A stretch of DNA of 64,000 nt from NCBI GenBank assembly GCA_951799425.1, contig OX637393.1:24136744-24200743 (forward strand), in the 5' to 3' direction. Below the pieces are notes generated by a model. That model did not search any database. It was not told the DNA's origin and saw only the letters and a program-made list of their open reading frames with translations. The translations under genes and the position numbers were made by a program. Origin of the DNA: Ilex aquifolium (Eukaryota > Streptophyta > Magnoliopsida > Aquifoliales > Aquifoliaceae). This document shows, piece by piece, positions 47,503 through 58,227 of this stretch. Numbering within the stretch: the first letter of the stretch is position 1; each line of letters begins with the position of its first letter.

Positions 47503-48506
47503 GGAACCACCATCCCAATGGTGGCTAAAGTCAAAGAAGTCAACAAAGGAGGCTTCAAGGAAAAATCCAAAGGATGAGCACCGTTTGGATGGTAATGGTG
47601 GCATCCAGACGGTGGCTTAACCGCCTCACCTCTTTGTTTTCTCCCATTGGTCTGTTGATGCAGCAAATCCCCTGATTGACTGCTTTGGGTGTCTGCTGCC
47701 TTGACCCTTCATCGGAGCCTACAAATAGGCGTGTTTGGAGTCATTTTGAGAGAGATCTTCCACCTTTGGCAAGCCAGAGTTCGAGAGAAAATACCCTACC
47801 CTAAACACTCCTAGCCAAAAATTATTTTCTTCTACATTTCTTTGTATTCCTTTTCACTTGGAGGGTTGAACCTCTCTCATTTTTTCATCCTAGTCGGTAA
47901 TAAGAGTGAGGGTGTTTCAACTATTCCTCGGGGAAGAATTCTTTGTGTTTATTTTGTATTTGCGTTATATTGTAATGAGATTCTCTTGCCCTTCTTATTA
48001 GTCTATAGCAATGAAGTGTGAGTAGTCTGTTTATACTTTTTAGTAAAGGTTGAAAACATGTGTAATATTATTTGTCTTATGGAAATGTTGATGTCTACCT
48101 ATACTTGATTATATCTCCTTTAAATGATGGATGGTTTTCATTTCTGTTTGGTATCCTATTACTATATGCTCATGGTTACGAGTACCAAGCTAAACTTATT
48201 GATGTATACCATTTCATCTATACATTATTATTTACTTCACGCATGATTCAATGACGCACATAGTTGAGATTTATGTAATAATCGAGAGATTGGTTATTGA
48301 CGTATTAAGTCTTGCCATAGCCAATACTTTTGATTCAATGCATAAACTGGAACTCAGTTTTCATTGAATCATGAACCTGCCGATCTATTAGCTATAGTGA
48401 AACTTTTGAATGGTTCACCTTCAGGTTTACTAGGGTTAATTGGTTGTTGCACAGTGCATAGACCATCCTGGTAACTTAACAGTTGCTGTGATATGGTACA
48501 CCTTAT

Positions 48507-50165
48507 TGATTAGCAAAAAATATTGCATATTCCATGCACATTTGCATCCCTTTTATGCTAGCTTTTGCAGTTAAAATGAGTGGAATTGCATTGTTTGAGC
48601 TATTGACGGAGTTTCGGTATGTTTACAGGTAAATGGGTTTAAATGGTGCATATTAAGCCCTATCATGGTGTTTAAGATAAATGGAGGTGAGGTGGAGGCT
48701 TGATGATAGCTTACAAGGTGAAGGACCCAAGAAATCAACAAAATAAGGAAAAACCTACCGGTAGGCCATACCGGTAGGTTTTGGGTACTAGACCTGCACC
48801 TACCGCAAACCTACCGATAGGTTTTGCTCACTGGAGTAAAACCTACCGGTAGGTTTCCATCGACCTACCGGTAGATTTTACTGAAATATGCCAGATTCTG
48901 CAACTCAAGCTCTGTAACTTTGGGGGACCCACCATTGGATCTTTCACTTGTCCCTGACACTCCTTACACACAGACATCCCTTCCTCAACCCTAGCTTGGA
49001 CTTGGAAGGCTTGGACATTTAATGAAGAGAGAGAGAAGAGAGGAAACTGGGTGTGCAGGCTAGGCCTGTGCTAGCCTGCCCTCTCTATCCAATCAGCCCC
49101 TATTGATTGGAGGTCCATCACAAAGACCCTAGAGGCTCCATGGACTTTTTTGGCAAGCTCTACAGACCATTACAAAAGATACACTGCAATATAGAGAGAG
49201 AAGCTCTAGGTAGAAGGCATAGTTAGAGAGAGAAAGATTATTTTTCTTGCATTCCTTCCATCCATTTCACTTGTAATCCTCTGTAAGACTTGTGTAAGCT
49301 TCATTTAATGCCTTTAATGTCATTTATTACAAGCACATTGCAAGTTTAGTTCTCTATTTTGGTTTTCACCATTGTTGCAGGTAGTTTTTCTTCATTTCAA
49401 GTTTTAAAATGGGTATTGAATGTTTTCATTCCTAGTTTAAGTTTTCTTGCATAAAACTAAATTCCAATCTTCATTTCTTTACAATGTCTCTTCATTACAT
49501 GTATGTTCTTTCTTTAAATATGAATAGCTAAACTTTAAGTTAGCTAATCCAAGGGAGAACTCTTGGGTATGCTATTTCAAGTCATTTTCATTCCTCCTCG
49601 TAGTGTACGTTGATTCGGTTTGACTGGGTTGAGTGTGGACATGGTTGTGAGTCTTTGATATCCTGTAGACTTGTCATGGGGTATGCTTGGATCCTCACCT
49701 TCATTCTAGTCCCTCGCTTCCCACAAATCAATTGAACATCTAGACACCATTGGGGGAAGGTCTCGAGTTGAGTTGGCATTCCCATTGAAATGAACCCTTC
49801 AGATTAGCCAACACTTGTTCCCATTTCAATTTCATCAAAACACAATCACAAACCAAACTCAAACATCAAAAGATTTTTACACTTTTCTTTTTGATCACCA
49901 AAATCACCTTCAACACGATTCACCCCATTTCTTGAGGAGACGACCTTGGAATATGATTTCCAAGTAAAACCCGACATTCGAAAGTATCCCTGCGCTTAGG
50001 GAGCACTTTTGTTCACACGCACACATTTCATTTACCCACCATTATTCCGTTTCCCCATTTCTTTCATCACTCCGAGGGAGAGTGACACCCCCTATCCCCA
50101 TAAGCCATACACACATCGAGGGATGATGTCCGGAGATTAGGGAATACAGCGGAAACCATCAAATA
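48507..50165 (+). mobile_element. Solo LTR I inserted in the 3' LTR of element A
   Basis: Flanked by the 5-bp duplication CTTAT (48502-48506 and 50166-50170); removal restores CACCTTATACATCAA as in the 5' LTR of A. It starts TGATTAGCAAAAAATATTGC and ends ATCAAATA, so the terminal CA has probably become TA. The start resembles element J at 63591 (TGATGAGCGCATAATATTGC). It carries a CCTACCGGTAGG cassette and, near its end, GGAGACGACCTTGGAA with a stem CTTGGAA-TATGAT-TTCCAAG (49945-49964). No coding. Tat/Ogre-like or Athila-related; family not certain. Confidence 0.8.
48753..48885 (+). promoter_or_regulatory. Palindrome cassette of LTR I (CCTACCGGTAGG words)
   Basis: Words are AACCTACCGGTAGG, CCATACCGGTAGG, AACCTACCGATAGGTTTT, AACCTACCGGTAGGTTT and GACCTACCGGTAGATTT, within 130 bp. 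At least two are palindromes of 14 bp or more. A different word from F (GTACCGGTAC), although both share the ACCGGT core. Confidence 0.88.
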
Positions 50166-50501
50166 CTTATACATCAAACCTACCGGTTAACTTTTCAGTA
50201 ACATGGGAGTGAATTGTTGTAAGGTAACATTTTCATAATCAAAAAATAGGATGCATGTTGGATCCCCGAACTAAAGAGTAGACTTTTTTAATTGTTGTAA
50301 TCAAAAGTTTAGTTTAAGTATTTTCTTATCAGTTCTAAGTTCACATCACAAGCTGTTGTAATGCACACTGGGTGCCCGATAATCTTACCTTTCCTACTTT
50401 GAGTTCCAACAGATAACTCCTTGTGGATTTGACCTCAGATTTAACCGAATAATACTAAAACTTGACCACTTATACTTGGGTGTATGATTAAGATCAAGTC
50501 A

Positions 50502-51480
50502 CCTGTTCTATGTGACTGAGGTCACCCTCCAAATTTGTATTCAGGTATGAACTAACTATCAACTACCAAACCATGAAATCATACTAAGGTAAACATTGAA
50601 TAAGTAAAATAATCCGTCATCCAATACTTATAACTAAACAAAATTTCAAATTAAATATAAATAACTCCTTAAGGTTACATCAAAAACCAAATTTATAATT
50701 CTCCAATAAACTAACTAACGAGAATCTCATAACATTATTTAATCATTGGAGTTCATAAATTATAAACTAAGTAAAACATCTCTAAACGTCCACTTTCGAA
50801 TCCACATCATGATATTCCTCGGTATTCCAACTTACTTGTTCATGTAGTTCTGCGTTGTCCTTAACACCAAAATCTAAAAAAATTTATATGGTGGGGTGAG
50901 CAAACAAGCTCAGTAGGAAAACATTCTCAAACCCAAATAAGATTTTGAAATAATGAAAACAGATAAGTTTCAATTTGTAAAATGGTATATAAGAATTTGA
51001 ATTAAAACAGTGCCGTTAAATTTTGCAACCTCGTAAGGAACCAAACAACTCCACCACAAGTGATAGGGAGCCTTCAAACCCCTCAAGGTAAGAAATGCAT
51101 CTATACACTCTACGATATACAATATAGTATAACCCATGTTTATAACACCTACTCATACACCTATACCAAAATTCATATTTTCACAACCCTTAAAACTAGA
51201 AGAACTTTGCTTGCTCCAAAATGTGGTAAAATATAAAACTGTTTTCCAAGTGTAGGAAATTATCGAATAGTAACTTGGTTGATTATCGAGGTCATCTCCA
51301 CAGGAAAAATGAGGACAAATTCGAATGGTGATATAATAAAAACGAAAATAAAAATATTGTCCAATAGAGTCCCATTACATGCTCTATTACCAATATACAA
51401 GTTCAAAACAAATTTACATATTTGATTTACAAAATGCAATTCAAAAGCCACATTCTGGCTCCTTCATCAACAATGACCCA
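50502..51480 (-). repeat. Old LTR fragments in reverse orientation
   Basis: On the minus strand about 50800-50960 resembles the F-type LTR around 40970-41120 (TTTGAGAATGTTTTCCTAC, GAGCTTGTTTGCTCACC). About 51215-51305 resembles an Athila-type LTR end (CTGTGGAGATGACCTCGATAA, CTACACTTGG), followed toward 51190 by a CAAG motif. Boundaries cannot be fixed. No gene. Confidence 0.45.
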
Positions 51481-51484
51481 AATG

Positions 51485-52275
51485 AGGGCTGTCCACTGGT
51501 GCTTGTCCAACACCTGAAATATGTTCCCATGAAGGGTGAGCTATGCTGAATAGGGTATTTTTCAAGGAGGCTACTCCCCAACCCAGATGCATATGAAATG
51601 TCACATGCAATTCATCACATAATTTATTTATTCAAGAACATTCATTTCAAAAATGAATGGTACACTTTTCATGCCATGTTATGAGATGGAACTCACACAC
51701 AAACCCCGAGCCCTCCACCAACTCCCATAACACATGTCATGTCGTGCTTATGCATCTAGGCATTTCAAACCCCCGCCATTAATGTTACACATCCAATGAC
51801 CATTTTATAAATTTTTTGGTCTTTCTTGGGGTGGGTATTTATGGACTTCCACCAACGGGTACCCAGCCGACACGGCATCAATGGTCTTCCACCAATAGTC
51901 CGCTTACGCCAACACACTTTAGGGCCATCCATTGGTGTTTGTCTCGAATTTGAAATGTTATCCCTATAAAGGGTGAGCCACGCTCAATAAGATATCTCCT
52001 AAAGAGGCTACTCCCCAACCCAGATACATATGAAATGTTCACATACAATTCAATAATCAGTCAAACATCCATTCAAGAATATACATTTCATAAATGGATT
52101 TTCACAATGTCATGCCATGTCATGAGATGAGACTCACATATGCAATGCAACCCGTGCCCTCCACCGGCTCCCATAACACATGTAATGCCATGCATATGTA
52201 TCTGGGCATTCCAAGCCCCCTCCATTGATGTTGAACATCTAATAACCTATTTTCACAAAATCACGGGACTACTAG
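51485..52275 (-). repeat. Tandem duplication (period about 425 bp) of an LTR-related segment
   Basis: Two diverged copies start near 51490 and 51912. Each contains AGGCTACTCCCCAACCCAGAT, then CATATGAAATG and CTCCCATAACACATGT. The same segment appears in opposite orientation around 53225-53460 (GGGGAGTAGCCTC), giving an inverted arrangement. Confidence 0.7.
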
Positions 52276-52389
52276 CCCACATGAAATTTCGAGGACATCT
52301 CACCCTAAGCTCCGCGTATGCCTACACATTTTTTCAGAATTTCACCACAGGGCAAGTGCGTGAATGCTTGATGGTTTTCCTCGACCTCC

Positions 52390-54110
52390 AAATTGCTAGT
52401 TTGTGATTTCTATGATGTTTTGATACTTGGGTATGTAAAAATCATATATTCTGATTTTTTTTGAGTTATGTGGTAAATTTAGGTATGTTATGTGATTACA
52501 TGATTTGGTGCCTTGAAGGTGTTTGATAAAATACCTATATGAAATAAAGTGTGTTAATTGCATGAGATTTGTGATAACATGCTTGAATGGTGTGATAAAG
52601 AGAAATCATATGCTTAAGATATGAATTACAATGGGAAATGAAATGTTGATATGTGCTTATGATATGTTGACATTGTGACAAAGTTTGGTAGTTATATGCA
52701 TAAGATATAAATTGCCATAGAACATGTGGACATGTGGTTAAATTGCTCATTTGGCATTAATGCATATTGGGCATGACATGGGCATCACATTCATGGGCAT
52801 AAGTCATGAGTGTGGGTGCATGGTTTAATCAAACACCATACTTGATGGTTGATGGTGGGCTCGAGAAAGTTGGGTTGAAGATCCGACTGAGTCGCACGGT
52901 TGCATGCATGGAAAAACTTGTGTCGGGTAAAGCAAGAAGGGCTAGAAGATCCCTCGGGTGCAAGACCCAGTTATTGGTTTATTCACTTCCGTCGGTGCAA
53001 GTCCAAAAAAGTGAATTAGGCGTACGGAGCCGGCGGTGCAATTCCAAAATCCGTTGCCCAACAAAGACACAAGATTTTGTTAAAGATTTTGTTTTATAAA
53101 CATACTCTTGGATGTGTAAGGTCCAACAATGCTTGATTTTATAAACGCATGACTTTTATTTCAAACAAGCATTAGATGTTTTTCATCAATGATGAATGTT
53201 TTACACACATGCATTGCATTTGTGTTGTGGGAGCCGGTGAGGGCTCGGGTCAAAGTGCATGAATGAGTGTCATCTCATATCATGGCATGGCATGGTAGAA
53301 TTTCAACCTTGAATCACATATTCATGTTTGAAATGGATAAATGTTGATGAATGTTGCATGTAAATATTGCATATGCATCTAGGATGGGGAGTAGCCTCTG
53401 TAGGAGATACTCTATTGAGCGTTGCTCACCCTATACGGGAAAACATTTCAGGTGCGAGTTTTACGCAGACTCACTCGGGCACTCACTCGGGCACTTGAGG
53501 AGGAAGAAAAGCCGACTTGTGACTTTCAATCCACTTTTTGTGTAAAATTAGACTTGTAATTAAATTTTGGCATGTAATGTATGTAAAAAGGGTTGGAACT
53601 TAAACTTATATTAACTATGTTTGATGCATAGGTGTGATGTCTTTATATGTTACACTTTTACAGGCCATGTTACACTTTTACATGGTAATGTTACACTTTT
53701 ACATGCCATGTTACACTTTTACATGACAATACTACACTTTTACAGGCCATGTTACACTTTTAGATGGCAATGTTACACTTTTACAAGCCATGTTACACTT
53801 TTACAATTCAATGTCACACTTTATACATCAACATAGAAACCTCAGTTTTAGGGGCATCAAAAGTATGGATAAATGGACCCGGTGTGATCATTATTTTATT
53901 TTGGACCTCGGATGGGTCATGTGAATGTATATTGCACAGGTTGCGTTTTGGGTAGAGCTCCCTGTACAAAGGAGACTCTGCCCGAATTTTTGTTAAATTA
54001 AGGACCCTGGTAAATGGGTCATAACGGCGTGATATCGAGTTCCTCGGTATCCATGAGTATTCCGCGGGTTGATGGATAATCAATGGACCCCCGGATTTTG
54101 GGGCGTCACA
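52390..54110 (+). repeat. LTR fragment, plus strand, ending GGGGCGTCACA
   Basis: The 3' part (53860-54000) is clearly homologous to LTR C around 15700-15810: GATAAATGGACCCGGTGTG, then GGTAGAGCTCCC and GGAGACTCTGCCC. It ends in GGATTTTGGGGCGTCACA, the family's CA end. The start is not defined (no TGTGACGCCCC found), so 52390 is approximate. Confidence 0.6.
53640..53825 (+). repeat. Minisatellite of TGTTACACTTTTACA units
   Basis: About nine units of 19-20 bp, alternating GGCCA and GGTAA/GGCAA linkers so that a 38-40 bp double unit is visible. Each holds TGTTACA, the same 7 bases as the LTR end of the neighbouring families. Confidence 0.88.
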
Positions 54111-55895
54111 CAAAAACTTGCCCTATTTAGCACCAAAGAATTTTGCTAAAATAGGATCCGATTAATGACTCAATCCTATGTTTTTAAAACACAATAAAAG
54201 TTTAGAAAAAATTTTCTTCGAAGAACACCTAGTATTCATTAATGGATTGAATATCATTTCCATCTTACCCTAATCATCCTAAGTCTAGAATTAAACCAAG
54301 AGGGGTTCGATAATGACTCAAACTATATTTTCAAAATACAAAACGGTTTAGAAAATCTTTTCATTTAAAATCACCTAGGAGCCATACATGGATTAATCAT
54401 TAATTCCATTTTAACTCTAATCTCCTAATTTAAATAAACCGAGGTATCATCTTAGGTATCTATGTCATTACCTTTGTCCTAAGCTTGAAGGTGCAACCGT
54501 GGTGTGAAGAATGTAGCTTTAACGCCTGATCTCCTCCCTTCAATGACGCTTTTGGATCTTCAATTTTGATAGCATCATGACCGTGAAAAAGGTTGAAATT
54601 TATAATGGACTCCACGAAATTAGCAAATTACAAATGTCTATCTAACAATCTCCTCATTTGACAATTGCGTGATAAAATACATAAGTAAGAACTTAGGATT
54701 GCAACCCACAAACCATTGAACAAAATGAATTATAAATATAATCTCAATACTCATGCACACGTCCTAAATCTCTATCTTAGTATAAGATCTACATCATAAG
54801 ATATTGCTTGAAGATCATAGTTCTGCACATCACCACTCAAACCAAAACCTGGTGAAGAACATCATATCTTAGAGAATTAAATAACACAATCACAGGTATG
54901 GTAAGCACCAAGTTAAGCATAGGACATATTTATGCTTACATCATGCAAGTGCAAATATGTAACATGTTAAAAACTAAATTGCTCCATATGCTTGAGAACC
55001 TATTGATATATCAATGTCAATCACATCAAGTTCTCCCACTTAGTTGGTGTTCACAAGTAAAATAACAAATGAAAAATAAAACAAGTGTAAAATAGGTAAC
55101 TTCCTGCCAAGTTTTTAAATGTACTCCCTCTGAGTATTTGAACAAAATCTCCCTTACTCTATTCACATGCAACATATCTAATCTAGTCAAGAGTAAATCT
55201 CCTCGATTCCTCTCATAAGTACCTAAAATATTCTCCCCCTTTTTGTCACAAATGTCAACCTAATAACAACATATGACTAGTGTGGTACAAAATCAAGTTT
55301 CCCAACATATTCTTTCCTTATTTTGTATAAATGCCAATCCAATGACAACGTATAACAAGGATGACATAGAATCATGGTATAACAAGAAGGTATAAACAAA
55401 GACCAGCTAGCTAAATCATGCACATAAAATAAGCAAAGGAAAACAAGGTATATAACTCATATTCAGATATGATAAAACATCAATAAATAGTACTTAGAGT
55501 ATTGCCACAATAAACGAAAAAAGTAACTAAACAAATAAAAGTAAGAACAGATGAAAAGTTAACAAAAAAGAGTACTTTAGTACAGAACATGAATGAATAA
55601 TAAACGCTCAAACTCCTATATTACCTAAACTAAAATTCTCTAAAACAACTCTAATGGTTGCATCAAAGTCCACCGGTTCAACCATCCCTAGGTCCACCAT
55701 CATGTCAGGGTAGATCTGTGTCTGAATCTATCTCATTTGGAACTGACTCTCCCATGATCTGCTTATCCTTGATTAGTCTGCATAGTCGACCAACTCTCCT
55801 AGTAAGCGAACCAAAAATAGTCTATTGAGTTGTCTCCATGCTCACAATCCTAACATTCAACGCATCTTGTCTTTGAGAAGATGCTCCTCCATGTG
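54111..55895 (-). other. Non-coding retroelement-like stretch with a purine-rich tract
   Basis: No open frame that I recognise. On the minus strand TTTGTGACAAAAAGGGGGAG (about 55250-55231) resembles the purine tract region seen before the 3' LTR of many plant retroelements, and AACTAAGTGGGAGAACTTG lies near 55030. It lies downstream, on the same strand, of the ORF at 55896-56345, so both may be the 3' end of one decayed element. Family uncertain. Confidence 0.35.
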
Positions 55896-56345
55896 CTATT
55901 TCATACCTGTAAGCATATCAACCAATGAAGCTAACTGAGCAGCAATGATGTTTGAACTAGGCTCAAGTCGTGGTGGTGGCGGCAGCAGTGGCCTACACAT
56001 ACTAGTCTTAGGATGCACAAGTGGATCTCCAACAACCTCTCCTATCTCCTCAACTACAACAACATAGTCAGCCCAAGCCTTGTTTTGCTTCATAGAACTT
56101 TTATTCACGGCTCTCATACGGTTCTGTAACTGGTCACTAGGCAAAACTAGAGCACCTTTCCTTGGCATATACGAAAAATTAAATTCAATACCTCTAACAT
56201 AGGTGACAAAGTGGTTAGCTTGAGGATCGAGATCACCAATATGGGTAGAGAATTCTCGCACAATGCTATCATTCGATGTCACGGGTTCATTATACATCCA
56301 AATCCACCCACGATTGGTGAGATTTAAAACAATAGACTGATTCAC
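55896..56345 (-). pseudogene. Fragment of a plant retroelement extra ORF (putative plant transposon protein)
   Basis: 149 codons. NEPVTSNDSIVREFSTHIGD followed by VTYVRGIEFNFS resembles the conserved part (I-V-REF, then V-RG--I-FS) of the protein encoded downstream of gag or pol in many plant LTR elements. The C-terminal half is a low-complexity Pro-rich part (LLPPPPRLEPSSN) and a short helix. The LTR of element H begins 12 bp upstream of its first codon, so the N-terminus was cut off by that insertion and the Met at the start is probably not the true start. Function unknown. Confidence 0.5.
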
Positions 56346-56356
56346 ACTTGTGTTGT

Positions 56357-58026
56357 TGATTAACCCTAATTAGTGTGTTAATGAAATAGATTAATAGGTT
56401 AATTGTGTTAGTTAAATGAGTTAAAACAATCAAAGTAGATGAAATTAGGATTAGTTCGTAAATTAGGGTTAATGTGTTAAACTTTGTATTTTTCAGGGTT
56501 TTGTGCATAAATGATGCAAAGCTAGGGGGAGTAAAATGTCAAAGCTATATCACAAAGGGGATCAAATTGTAATATTAACAAGCCAAGGAAGCATGCCCAC
56601 CAAATCTAGAGGTTTAGCACAGTCCGGCTGGTGGCTAAACCGCCTTAAGCTCCTCCTTTCTCCCATTGGCCAGTTTATGCAACAGCTCCTCCCTGATTGG
56701 TCCATTCAGCCTCTGCTGCCTAAAGCTCCCCTCTAGCCTCTATAAATAGCCCCCTGCAGTTTCATTTCTAGGATTCTGTGAAGTTCTACACAAGAGAAAG
56801 TGGAGGGAAGCCAGAGAGTCAGGGATATCCAAAGAGAGTCAAATATTGTCAGTGAGTGAGAGAGAGTCATAAATAGTAAATTGAAGCCCTATCGAACCAC
56901 TTCCAAGCCAGCTTTCCATCCAGTCTTCTAGATATCTTTTCTTTCTTCTACATTTATGTTATTCTTTTCTACTTGGAGAGTTGAACCTTTCCCACTTTTG
57001 TGCCCTAATCGGTATTAAGAGTGGTCGTGTTTCAACTATTCCTCGGGGAAAGATTGTCTATATTTTTTTTTGTATTGTAATGGAACTATTTCGCACCTCT
57101 TGCTCGTCTATAGTAATGGGGTGTGAGTATTCCACTTGTACCCTTCGGTGAAGGGTGAACATATGTACGATATTGTTTGAGTTATGGAAATGCCGATGTT
57201 TTAACTATGCTTTAATGTTATATATACCTCCCATATTGATGGATGGTTACATTTATAATATGTTCATGGTTATGAACACCGAGTGTTACCTAATGCTATA
57301 TACCATACTATCTACTAGTTATGTACATCATGCTTGATACAGTGATGTACGTAATTGGGCTTTATGTAACAGTTGATTGATTGGTTATATAGACGGGTTA
57401 AGTCTCGGCATAGCCAATGCTTTCGATTCAATGCATAAACCGGAATCTTGTCATCAGTGAATCATCAACCTGCCGGTTGAATAACTGTAGTATTCCTTCT
57501 AAATGGCTTGCATTCTAGTTTACTATAGTTGTTTAATTGTTGCATGATACATAGATGCCGATTGAATAATTCAAGTATTCATCCTGAATGGCTTGCCTTC
57601 TAGATTACTTGGATTATTTGATTGGTGCATTGAATATATACCTGCTGGCTAACCTAATCAGTTGCTGGATATGGTTCAATATACATCATACCCACCAGTG
57701 GAATTTTCATTAAAATGGGGGTTAATTGTTATAAGGTGGCATTTCCAGTACTTAGCCAATATAATGCATATGGAATCCCCGCACTGAAGGGTATCTTTTC
57801 ATTATTGCATTTTCACAGTTTTAATTATGTTTGTTTTAATTGTTCTAAGCTCACACCACAATCTATTTCTACTAAATTTTGTATTTGTAACAACTTCACC
57901 ATTTCTGTTTTGATTTCCAATATAAGCTCCCTGTGGGTTCGACCTCGGACTTAAACCGAGTATTATATTGTAATTTTGACCACTTATACTTGGGTGTATA
58001 CCACTATTCAAATTGAATGTGAGTCA
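56357..58026 (+). repeat. 5' LTR of Athila element H
   Basis: It starts TGATTAACCCTAATTAG and ends GAATGTGAGTCA before the primer site; 1,670 bp. TATA box TATAAATA at 56741-56748. Hairpin CTCGG-ACTTAAA-CCGAG at 57944-57960, then CCACTTATACTTGGGTGTA. Similar to the LTR of A across the 3' two thirds. The palindromic word is weak (CAGTCCGGCTGGTGG near 56621). Confidence 0.88.
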
Positions 58027-58055
58027 AGATTTTTGGCGCCGTTGCCGAGGAGTTA
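58027..58055 (+). other. Primer binding site of element H
   Basis: GATTTTTGGCGCCGTTGCCG (from 58028) continues AGGAG; one G-to-A change from the perfect tRNA-Asp site. Confidence 0.88.
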
Positions 58056-58227
58056 CGGTGGTTTCAAATCAAACAGGGAAGTTGTTTAGTTTGTATTATA
58101 TGTATATTTATTGTCTGTTGCATTTTCATTGTTTATGTATGTTAAGTCATCAGTAGGGTCTGCAAATCAGTCTAATCCTTCATCTCCATCATCTTTATCT
58201 TCATCACAAACATCATTTGAATTAAGC

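Larger units (their letters stand above)
10484..50501 (+). mobile_element. Athila-type Ty3/gypsy retrotransposon A, old and heavily nested
   Basis: Both LTRs begin with (T)GATTAACCCTAAAAAG and end with GATTAAGATCAAGTCA. In between, in order, are a tRNA-Asp-type primer site, a decayed gag-pol, a post-pol purine tract, a promoter-like segment with a second ORF remnant, a 3' noncoding region and a purine tract. The span is about 40 kb because of insertions B, C, G, E, D, F and I. Without insertions the LTRs are about 1.49 and 1.56 kb and look roughly 90% alike by eye. I find no target duplication. Attribution of 38155-38952 and the 3' LTR to A rather than to E rests on LTR similarity. Confidence 0.75.
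38953..50501 (+). repeat. 3' LTR of element A (split by F and I)
   Basis: LTR pieces are 38953-39183, 47508-48506 and 50171-50501, joined across perfect target duplications. The palindromic part is longer than in the 5' LTR: CACCATTCGGATGGTG, CACCATCCCAATGGTGG and CACCGTTTGGATGGTAATGG (47555-47600). The TATA box is mutated (CTACAAATAGG near 47720) and the end hairpin is decayed (CTCAG-ATTTAA-CCGAA near 50434). Confidence 0.8.

Noticed and set aside
10479-50506. Target duplication for element A
   Set aside because: Flanks CCCAC and CCTGT do not match; the element is old or one end is altered, so none is claimed.
52806-53099. 97-codon frame in the LTR fragment
   Set aside because: It lies within sequence homologous to non-coding LTR parts and has no recognisable motif.
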